Assembly: GCA_959347315.1 (NCBI GenBank)
Contig: OY365809.1
Coordinates: forward strand, 6,922,853 to 6,986,852
Length of the DNA stretch: 64,000 nucleotides
DNA from: Bimastos eiseni
Taxonomy: Eukaryota > Annelida > Clitellata > Crassiclitellata > Lumbricidae
Direction: 5' to 3'
This document shows positions 44,499-56,700 of this stretch, piece by piece. The notes below the pieces were generated by a model that saw only the letters and a program-made list of their open reading frames with translations, did no database searches and had not been told where the DNA came from. Position 1 is the first letter of the stretch, and every line of letters begins with the position of its first letter. Position numbers and translations under genes: made by a program.

Positions 44499-47400
44499 CT
44501 ATAATTTCGCCGTATCTTTAACTGTAGAATCAGGTAAGAAATTGTGGTTATCGACGCCGTTCGTCAGCAGATGGTCCATTCCGATGGAAGACGAAGGAGG
44601 GGAGAAGGCGGTGTAGGGAGGAAGAGCGTAGTCTGAGTCCAATGGCGCCTTTCCAGATTTCATGGAGCCATTCTCGAGGTTGTCATTGACAGGGGTCACC
44701 GTTGAATTCTTCGTCTGCTTCTTCTTTCTCTTTTCAGTCGAGGGTACCCATTCCTCCGTTGGTTGCGTCAGTTTCAATAGTCTCTGAAAACAGGAGGGTA
44801 GTATAGAACCCAGTGGCGTCCCATTCCCCAATAGGCTCCTCGCTCAACACTGAAGGTTAGAATCGCAGAATGAGTTATACTGTTAGTCTACATCAAGCTC
44901 GTTGAGCAGCGATCGAGTGGTCTAATTTGAGGGTTTCCTCCAACCAATGCTTTTGAGGGGTCATAGAATACGCTTGCCCAGGGATCCGACCCGCAATCAA
45001 CTAAAGGCCTATATCGTTATCAGTTGTACAAAGTTCATGCCTTTTAAAATATAATAGCCTATTACCAGAGGCGGCTATCTCAGGAGGGACGAGGGCGGGT
45101 GCCGGGAGACAGGTCCCCTACCTTTTACAGAGAGGGGACACGTTATACGTGTGTCTCCCACATTTTCTGCCCACTCATTTGGGTGTTCCCCACCTGTCAA
45201 ACCAGATCGCCGCCTCTGCCTATTAATGACACGTAACTGCAATTAATTTGAACTTCATGTAGCTTTGAATTACCGTACTTGATAATAAAAACTACTTCTT
45301 GTTTTGAAATGTTTTGCAACCGAATATCTGCTCTACCTGGGTTGCTTTGGTTGCTACAACTGCTGTTGCCGTTGTTGTTGTATATGCTGTTGTCATAACT
45401 TACCCTTCCAAATGAGAGTCCATCGTAGCGTGGTTGCTTGTATGATCTCCACGTGTTATAGACGGCATAGATGGGTATCATTCCGATGGAAGCAACGGCC
45501 ATCAGCCAACCGACCGCTTGGCTCCAGTCAGGCAACAGATAGTCACCGTAGGAAAGCGGAACAAAGTCAATCATGTTGAAGATCAATATGGCCTGCAGTG
45601 TACAGAGAAATAAGGGCAAACTGCGTATGTCGACAGTCTATATATATTTGCCTATATTTGTCTCTCAGTTCTTAATGGGGAACTGGAGGAGTGGGAGGGG
45701 TGTGGCATTTATGTATTTATGTATGATTAAATAAGTGTATGCATGTATTTATGCATGTGTGCAGGGCCGTACCGAGCTATAATTGCGCCCTGTGCCTAGC
45801 ATCAATCTGGCAGGCTGGCACCCCCACATTTGGAAAATATTGCATTTTATGGAATAATAAGTTCTTCCATCCTGAAATTTGTGCCCTTTCCACATTTGAG
45901 CCCTGGGCCACGGCCCCGCTGGCCTCTCCCTCGGTACGGCCCTGCACATGTGTGCAAAATTAAAGATACATGTATGTATGTACTCGTATCTTATTAAATG
46001 TACACATGGTATGCATGCATGCATGCATGGGTACAAATTCATGCATGTACATGCCTGTGTATTTCTTAGTATCTATGGGAAATATCTACTAGGTTATATG
46101 TGGCTATTCAAAAAGTCTGTTTGTGCATATTATGTGAATAAAAGACAACATTGAGTGAGTTATAGTTCTTGTTAAAAAAGATTCTTTGTTCTAGCTCTTT
46201 CTATTGTATTGTGTTAACTGTTAAGGCATTTTAAAAAGGTAGGCTATGCGTTTATCAAACATCATTTCAAGATTCTCTTCTGGGTCTGCCGTAGGCTATA
46301 TGTAACCCTGAAGCATATTATAGGCCTACTAGTTGTACGCTACATTCTGTGAAGTCTGCGTTTGGAGAGAGCAATCAAAGGGACAATATAACGAATATAA
46401 ATGTACGTGTATGTAAGTATGCACGCATGTAATTAGACATTTAACTAATTGCCTTTCAATTACGTTTACATGTCTGTTGAATAATATCAAAGCACAGACT
46501 ATTGCGATCAAGGCTCAAAAACTTACTGGCCGAGTATAACAAGCAAAGCCTGTCTAACGTGACGTGTATTTATACGGTCTACAGCGACACATAAGGTGAC
46601 TATCGACGCAACGCTACAGTTATAATTGGCATCTGCAAACATATAAAGCGCCAATCGAACGCCAAGCGCAGGGCACCCGCTTATTCACGAGCGCTTACGA
46701 TTTGGAAAGAACGAGTTGAGACGATGACATTGGAAATGGTCTTACGATCAGAAGTGCTGGAGTGATGAATTTCCAGCAGATCCACCAATGAATCTTCAGA
46801 CGGAAGCCGCACATCTCCTCGATGTTATCTATCACTCTCCCGGCACCTACGACATCAAAAACAACAACAGCAAAAAGAAGCACAATTGAAGCATTTCCCA
46901 CACATACATGTTTGAGTTTGCCTTTTTGCCATATCCGTGCAATTCTGATCTGTTTTCAGTATTTCAGGTCTCAGTATTTAGACAATAATGCTATTATAAG
47001 AAGCGCTTATGTAGTTAGATCTATTAGCAAACCAAATTAAGCGCTTAATGAATTTATTCTGAAATTTGATACCGCCCTTCTTCCAACATATTTTGTTCAG
47101 AAGTGCACACGCCTCGACGGCGCAATTGCATTTGTACTGCAGAGCAACTATTGTGAGCGAAGGACTTGCTCAAGGTCCATACACAGCGACTCCCAGAGCG
47201 GTCGGTCCGTAACGTTCAGTGTGCGCTGAGTGAGCGGGTTCGACCCTCGTCCGGGAGTCACTGTGTTGGGACTTTAAGCAAGTCCTTCGCGCACAATTGC
47301 TTTGCAGCACAACTGCGATTGCGCCGTCAAGGCATGTGCACTTCTGAGCAAAAGATTTTGGATGAAGGGTGGTATCAAATTTCAGAATAGACTGTTCCAT

Positions 47401-50134
47401 GCACTTCGTCCGCCGACAGAAAAGGAACAATCCGCAAAACGTCTTAGAAGACCGCGGAACTTAGGCCTATAGCAGATGCTTCGACGAGGATCGTAGACGG
47501 TTGTCTGCTATCCCAATGCAGATGTATGAGATGAACGAACGAATGAATAAACGATTGATTCTTGTCAATGGTCCGTTTACTAACCATAGACCCAGGCGAA
47601 GACCAGAGACTCTGCCAATCCAATCAGAATGAGCGACCATCCGTTCGAGTAATAAGACATCAACTCCAACCAATAGATTCCAGCCTGGAGCAGCGTAGCA
47701 TAACATAGCACAGTGTATCATGTATAAATAGGAAATGGAATCTTGTATTGTGTTATCTTGCAACAGAGGGAGTAGGAGGAATGGAACATGGGTGCTCGAC
47801 GTCGGTGCGGTGAGTGTTGCGGATAGGTCACAAGGCTTCTAGTGCTCATAATCATCATCGTCACCCCAATTTCATTCTCCTCATCACGAGCATGGTGCTA
47901 TAGAAGTCACCAGTTACCAGATCAGTGCAATCAGAACAAAAACCGATCTGTGCTGTGTCTTCCCGTCATGCCCTGCGTTACTGAGACCATCGACATGAGT
48001 CTTCATCGAAAGCTATGATCATTATTATCTTGCCCGTCCTAGAAGGATAACGTTTAGCCATCCTTCCTCTTCCCCTCCACTCCCACTTCTCCTCCCATTC
48101 CCCGTCTCATACTCTCCACTCTGCCCTTATCTCCCCTTATATCTCCAATTCTTTTCCCTCCACCTTCCACTTCCCACTCTTACAAATCCGGTCTCCTCAT
48201 ACTCCCTTTCCCTGCCTCTCTCATCTCTCCCTTCCCTCTTTTCTCTGCTATTTCCTTATCCTTACCCTTCATCTTTCTTCCCTATACCATCTTCAACCTT
48301 CTCCTCCTTCCACAATTTGTGATAAACTTTGGCTAAAAGTGTTTTGTATTCAGTGTATATAATACTTTTTCCAACATGACATATTTTCCATTTGTATTTT
48401 AAATACCTGTACAAAATAAATATTGTGCTTGTATTCTAAATACTTTGTGATCAAGTATCTATACTGTTAGACAAAATACTTGTAGAAAGTATCTTCCCCA
48501 TCACTGCAGCCTTCTTACCTGCGTGCACATAGTCAGGCCGAGTATGTACAATCCAGCGCATAGGAGAGAGGAAGTAATGGCTTTGTAAAGAGGACGACGC
48601 AACTTTGGAAACCAGTCAATGATCGTAGTCAACATCGTCTCTATTCCTGCAAACTGTAACAGAACCAGTTACAATCTGCGTAAATCAACACAATCGTAAT
48701 AGCAAGATTCTAATTGCGCCTAGAGCAAACGAGGTTGCGGAAACCAGCACAATCGCAGACGCTATATTAATTAAGCCAAATGAATAGGCAGAGCAGCATG
48801 GTCAGAAATAGTTTCAAATCGTGAGGCCGGATATCAGACGACACAGTGGATGGCACAGAATTGGAGCAGCGAGGCCGACAAAGATTTGTTTACTAATATC
48901 AAATTATTTTTCTGCATTTAGATGCACCATGTCTAGGAACAATATGTACACGTAGTCACGTGTCTGTATATGTATGCAAGATGAGAGCATAGATTATAAT
49001 ATACATTTAGGTAATCTGTATGTTATCTCTATATAGATTCCATCAGAATGTACAGAGTATTAGCCTACATAATAGGCCTATTGCATATTTCATGTATACC
49101 TGACTATCGATGCCGAGGGTGATAAGCATGAGGAAGAAAAGCGTCGCCCAGAGCTGAGGTGGTTCAAGGAAAGTCACAACTTCAGGATAAGCAATGAATG
49201 CCAGACCAGACCCTATACAAGACATAAACACAAACGCACATGCATGCATACATACATCTATACGTAAATGGATGCACACATACAATGCCACACATACCTG
49301 TATATCGGGCATGCATTTGTTTAAAAAATACTTTAACAATTATTACAATGTTATTCTCAGCATTTGTGCTAGCAGATCACATTGTAAGGCATCAGGCAAG
49401 TATAGGTTGGCTCTGCTCGTGACATACAAATTTCAGTAATTACATTAAGGATTGTAATACCCACATACATACATCCATACATACCTTTTGCATGTGTGCA
49501 TGTATTTTTGTAAGCATGTGCGTGTGACGGTACGGGTACATGTATCTGTTTGCAGACCCGCAGAGATGGGAAGTGCCCAGTGGCCCGACGGTTTTGTCTC
49601 ATCGAGACTAAAGATGGTTCAGACTTTAGAGGTCCGTGACTGTTCTGCCAAGGGGCCTGGGGAATCTGTCGGTGGGTCTCTGTGTGTCTGTGAATATGTG
49701 TGTGCAACTGTGCATGGGTGCGCGAATGTCTGTGTATGTGTGCGCGTGTGAATGAGCTTGTGAATGTGTCTGTGTGTGTGTGTGTGTGCGTGTGCCTACC
49801 TGACGTGGCCACTTCCGAGACCTCTTTGTCGAGGCTGTAGGCGAGATACCCGATGATCGAGAAAATGGCAAATCCGGCGAATAAGCTCGTCAATAGATCG
49901 AGTATGACAACGACCAACGTATCCCTGTTATCAACATTATCACCATCGTCGTCGTAGTCATCATCATCATCAACTAATATTATTATCACCTCCACCACAG
50001 CCTTCATTGCAACCACCACTACCTCTACCACCGCCACTTTATCATTATAATATTGTTATGATAAACCAGTCTAGTCATCATTATCCGAAGCATCAGGCGT
50101 ATCATCATCATCGTCATCGTCGTCGTCATCGTCA

Positions 50135-50220
<86 letters not shown>

Positions 50221-50230
50221 ATCATCATCG

Positions 50231-50284
<54 letters not shown>

Positions 50285-50751
50285 CTTCGTCCTCATTACA
50301 CTCATGTTTTGATCTACATCATCGACCTGGTGCCAATCAGATGCCCTCACCCATTGTCTTCTACCAGCAACAAGAGACTGCTTGATGGTGGGTTCGTGTG
50401 ATAAGCGTCGGTCATCAAAATGGCATTCCTGTGAGAGCCGATAAATTTTCGATCATTTTCAATACATTTTACATCACATTGCATTGCATCATCATTCGTC
50501 AGAAATAATCGTTGTCGTTGTAATTGTCTGTTGTCGTTGTACGGATGATGATGGTTGTGTGTGACTGACCGGTAGATGTTGTTGTGGAATTTGTTGTAGC
50601 TGGCGAATGTCATCAGTCCTCCCATTCCAACGGATAGAGAGAAGAAGACTTGACCTGCTGCATCAGCCCACACCTACAATCAGCCCACATGTCACATGAT
50701 GATGATGATGACGACGACGATGACGATGACGACGATGACGATGACGACAAT

Positions 50752-50783
<32 letters not shown>

Positions 50784-53700
50784 CAACGACGACGATGACG
50801 ATGACGACGACGACGATGGGATGGGCGACGCAGACCGAAATTCATCCGATCGCGACCACCTGTCTCCTGCATAAATTAATGGACTTGATCTGATGCAGCC
50901 TTGTAGGTCTGACACAAGAGAGTTAGTGGCGAATTACTCGCGATCTCTCTACCGCTCAACAGATGGCGACTAACTCCTATCGAAGTTAGTCGCCATCTTC
51001 TATCAGATCTATCTTAATATGAAAAACTTCTCTGAACACACGGCATGCATTTGTGTCAATATCATAATTTATAACCTCGTTTTAAGTGAAATGCATAAAT
51101 CTCTCCAGGATAACCAGTCTTCTTCTTCATCGTCCTTCCCTCTTCTTAATCCTCATCGTCTTTCTCCAACTCCTCTTCTTCTTCCTCTTCATCATCATTT
51201 TCTTCTTCTCTTTTCCATCCTCTTCTTCCTCTTCATCTTCTTCTTTTTTTCATCCCTTTTCGTCACAATCTTCTTCGTCGTCGTCGTCTTCGTATTCTTC
51301 CAAAATCCACGAGTATATATCTCCAATTCTTGACCTTCGTGGAGTTATTAATTAACTTAAAACAAATGAACTACTTTCACGCATTACTGACTTTGGGAGA
51401 GGAGAGTTTGTCGAAGTCTGGTATGATGTAGAACTTGATCCCCTCGATCGCTCCTGGCAACATAGCCCCACGGATCAATAGAATGATGAGGATGACGTAG
51501 GGGAAGAGGGCAGTGAAGTAGACGACCTATAGGCGTATACGCAGCGACAAAGAGAAAGACATACAACGACACTGACAAGGACAAGGAGAAGGAAATGGTC
51601 ATTGCCTGATTCTCTGAGTGATTTATGGAAATCGATGTTTATCCGCATAATTATATGGCCTGTATACATAATTAGATACATGTTTATATATATATATATA
51701 TATATATATAGCCACATAATTACACGTGCTGACATATGCGCATATACCAATCATCAATCACCATGTTGATTTTTTACAATCTGTTATTTTTTTAATATAA
51801 TTGGTGAAGGATACGACTTGATCAAACTGTAACACAAAAATGAGTGCAGAGGACGAAGCCTATATAAATATATAGAGCTATATATATAGTACATATATTA
51901 TATATGTGTATATATATATAACGTAGCCGTAGGCCTATGTTTGTGTGTGTGTGTGCGTGTGTTTTAGTGGTCCTACCTTTCCTGCTGATTGGATTCCCTT
52001 GACAAGACAGACGGCGCACAAAACCCAGGCTCCAAGCAGAGCGACACAAGAGTCCCACTTCATCCTACCAGGCTCATCGATGCTCGGACTCCGATCCAAA
52101 ATGTAACCACTGTTGAAACCCAACACACACACACACAAACAATCATCCAACCAAACCCCGGATGAAAAGCGCTATAAAAGTTAAATATTAAACACGCACA
52201 TACTTATAAAGGCGTAAGTTATGCTTTGCTGCAACAAATACTGCGACAACGATGACAACGACGACGACGACGATGATGATGATGATGACGATAATGGTGA
52301 AGACGACGATGATGATGACGATAATGGTGAAGACGACGATGATGATGACGATAATGGTGAAGACGACGATGATGATGACGATAATGGTGAAAACGAGGAT
52401 GATGATGATGAGCGCCTTTGAGTAGATATCTTGAAGAGACGCTATATTAAGTTCACATTGATTGATTGATTGATTGGCTAATTGATTGATTGATTGACTG
52501 ATTGACTGACTGGCTGACTGACTGACTGATTGATTGACTGACTGACTGATTGATTGATATATTAATTGATTGACTGATTGGTTGTGGTGGTGGCGGCGGT
52601 GGCGACGACGACGACGAAGACAACGATGACGATGATGATGATGATGATGATCCATTGCATTTCATGTTTCCCTCTATTCCTCTATGTTCTATGATATTCT
52701 ATTGACCGATTGATTGTCTGTCTTTTACTCATAGAACTGTTCGCTGGCGCTGACTCTTTTCTTCATGGCGTCGTAGAGATAATCTCGTAAGGAGTTGTTA
52801 GAGCAGTTGGTATCCAGCCAAGACACGGTGGATGACAGTGAGACATCTGTGCAGTTAGCCATCGGTTCATCAAATTCGCTGATGTAGGTTACGTTGTAAC
52901 ATGTCTGGTTGAACCAGATATTACCTGGATCTAATTTCTCGCACGGATCGGCCTCACGTTTCGTATAGCAGTCTAAAGCAGGAGTCACATCGCAGGTTGA
53001 CATACATGTACGGTTGAGTGTATACAGGCGGATAGATGGAAGCAGACAGACAAACAAACAAACAAACAGACAGACAGACCAGACTGACAGACATCTTGAT
53101 AAACAGGCAGACAGACAGACAGACATACGGACGGACAGACAGTCCAATTTACAGACAGACAGATTGTAATAATGTGTTATAATTTTGGGCCCAATTATAG
53201 GCTATTGAGCCTTGGCTAACCTATTCAAGAACTCCTTCTCTGATTCATTATCAACGCCTCATCCTTCTCTCTCCTCGGCCTCGGCAGATCCTTCCCTCCG
53301 TCCCTCCTTGGTCTTCTACTGGTCACGTGACTCGGATTGATGGTTCTGGACAGCCCTAGGAGGTTATGCGGACTAGAAACCGATGCCCAGAGCTTAGCTT
53401 TTGGAGTCTCCGAATTTTGGAATTAACGTTTACGATTAGGAATGGCTAATATGATAACAGATATTAACATTTTCCCTAAACATGTCGGTACATTAAGTTG
53501 TAATCGTAAGATGGGTAACTTACACGGGGTGTTGTAATCGTGGGTACAGACAGACCACGGAAGAACCTTCTGCCAAGACAAAGCCATGTACCAAAGCGAC
53601 CAACCGAGCAACATGTTGTAGTTGATGTTCGATATGAATGTGATCATAATCATTCCAGCTCCAATACCTTGCACCAAACCAACAAACAATTATTTAAAAC

Positions 53701-56700
53701 CACGACTAGGAGTTGCGGATGCAAAGAAAACTTGAGGGCCAACGTGGTCCTTACCGACTATATAACCCCATTATCATCTAACCTTGTCACCAGCAGCCAC
53801 TCAGGTTGGTCTTCTAATTCTGGTAATTCTGGTTCTTCTTAAATTGGTACACAAAGGCCACCCATACGGATTACGGGATTAGCAAACACGGTGTATGTGG
53901 GTGACACTGAGGTTGAGTAGGCCTATAATGTTCCATTTGACCACAGCTGCCAGCGTCATAATGTGAGCACCGCCAAAGGGTCAAGTGTAAGTATGGTAAA
54001 GATAATCTAACTAGCTACTAACCCGTGAAAAATCACAGGTCGTACTTAATCCGTGAAAAATCACAGGTCGTACTTAATCCGTGAAAATCCCATGTCGTAC
54101 TTAATCCGAGAAAAATCACAGGTCGTACTTAATCCGTGAAAATCACATGTCGTACTTAATCCGTGAAAAATCACATGTCGTACTTAATCCGAGAAAAATC
54201 ACAGGTCGTACTTAATCCGTGAAAAATCACAGGTCGTACTTAATCCGAGAAAAATCACAGGTCGTACTTAATCCGTGAAAAATCACAGGTCGTACTTAAT
54301 CCGTGAAAAATCACAGGCTGCACATTATTTTATTTGTTTAGAACGAAATGACCGTTCGCGTCTTGTATGTTTATTTTGAGTGCTTTGTTGCGCCAAACGC
54401 TGAAGTGTTTTTTTTACGTTGGTGAGCTCTCCGCTCAAGATTCAGCCGCACTTGGCGCTGTTCTAGAGTTTCATTCGTTAAGTTTCCATTCAGTATACTA
54501 CATCGCACGATGTATAACTCATACACGTTTACCCGTGGAAAATGACCCGTCAAACCTCCTCTGAACCTTATTTGCATACGACACGCCCTTTGAACCTTGC
54601 AGTAAGCAGCACCTGATGCAGTGAAATTTAGTGAAAAGCCCAGGAATAAGTGAAACATTACAGGATGACGCATACGTTAGACGATTATTATTGTTGATTG
54701 GCAGAGACCCCCTAGTACAGAGGTATGCATTAGCAGACCAAGTAAATAGGCGTATACAATTATTATGATCGGAGCTTTCTGATTTCGTGCCAGCCTTATT
54801 GTTTAGCTTTTAGCGTCGGCATGTTAGCGATGGTTAGGGACCATCACTTTGAAGCTAATGCAAACGATAACGAGGTTAAGAGACTCGTCCAAAAACAATT
54901 CAAGGCCGTTCCCATAATTATGGGATAATGATTTATATATCTTCGCAGGAACGTATACACTCTTTAATAAAATCAGACGCATCACGAGCAATTTACTGTA
55001 GCAACAGATATATATATACATGATAATTTATATATATATATATAGTATGCATATATATATATATGTATACTATATACTGAAAATATATGATCTTCTATCC
55101 TATATTTACAATATACATAGGCCTACAATACACAATGTGCACTGTTTATAAATTTATAATCATTTATAAATATACAATCATATATAATAATCGCATATGA
55201 TCATACATAGGCCTACCTAGGCCTGTATATATATATATATATATATATATATCTATATATATACTTGACCCTGTGCATATGCAAGCGTTGGAGTCTGTAT
55301 GCACTATATATTAATATGCGTGTATTTGTGTGCATGCATGAATAATTATGAATAATTATGCTAATCACTGGAGTATTTATTGTACCTATGTCATCTTGAA
55401 TTTATTGATTCATTGAATGCACTTGTGTTTGAATTCCTGAATTCTTCATAACTAGGCCAAATCGTAGCTGAACCTTTTTGTCTTTAGCCCCTGAAAGTGG
55501 CCAACGACCTACCACTGCCCATATCTTAATCCGACATATGAAACTGTCGATTGTGCTAAACGACAGCTAGAGTAAGATTTAAAGTAAAGGACAGCGCTTA
55601 ATATAAATACCCCAAAGTCCAATTGGAAATTTATAGAACAGCTCCACAGTGCAACTGAAAGGTCTGAGTGTTATCAGCAGCAATGAGCTTTTCCAGTGGC
55701 AGTGGAGAATGCAGCAGAAAGCCGTTGCAGAGTGTGTTGCAAACTCCTTATTTGTGTGTTCTTAATACACCCTAACGATTCTTGGTAGATAGAGATTGAT
55801 CACTTTGAAGCTGACACGGCTTCCTATAACTGGCGAATCTGCATGCATCTAGACGTGCTACTGACATCTATACCTATAACGAAGAAAAATATGTACGTTT
55901 ATATGTGCCTAAAAAGCTTTGATCCACCGGACCGCTTGATCCCAAATTTTGCAAGAACACGTTTTCAACCAATAACATGTGTAGGGGTAAGATTTTGGGA
56001 TCGCAAACCTCCATGCTTTTTCTCGGCTGCCAAGAAGAATTCATGCAAATTTTGGGAGCAATCGGTCAGATGGATCAATGCTTTTTTGAACATAGAAACA
56101 TACATAATTTTCTTCTTTATAAATATAGATCGAGTTGAGTGTATAATATAATATTATTATCTCTGATTTAACTTGACCTTTTCGTGCACCCATATAATCA
56201 AACTAAAATTTAAGGTATACACTTAACACTCTGTTTGAATAATAGTGTATTTGGTGTCCTTAAAGAAATGAAGTTGACCGACCTTGGAAGATGGGAGAGA
56301 CTGACCAGACGCTCATCGGTCCCCCTCCACAGTACTGACCAATGGCCAGTTCGACGAAGAAACCAGGAAGTCCAACGAAGACCAACATTATGATGTAAGG
56401 AATGAGAAACGCACCTCAACAACACAACAACAACGACGACAACAACGGAATCGTCATTAATCATTCATTCAGGCTTCAGTAATTAGTGCAGTTAAATAAG
56501 TTAAGTAAACACGAAGGTGATTAGGACTTTTTAAGTGAGATAAATAGGATAAACTCCTCCCGATGGTTTCAAGGAGGCTACAGTCGGCACTGAAGAAGAG
56601 CCTACTATTGAATTTGATGAAAAACGAAGCCGCAACTTCCAATGAAAGGTCCTTAGTGAGAGTTGAAGCAATGGTGAAATAATAGCAGACATAGCAGATT

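Noticed and set aside
50007..50915. Poly-His, poly-Met, poly-Asp and poly-Ser proteins
   Set aside because: These are translations of ATC/GTC and GAT/GAC microsatellites in SLC6 introns; real SLC6 exon 8 ends at 50673 in a different frame.
53996..54320. CRISPR-like array
   Set aside because: The 28-bp units are contiguous with no unique spacers, no cas genes are present, and the DNA is clearly eukaryotic.
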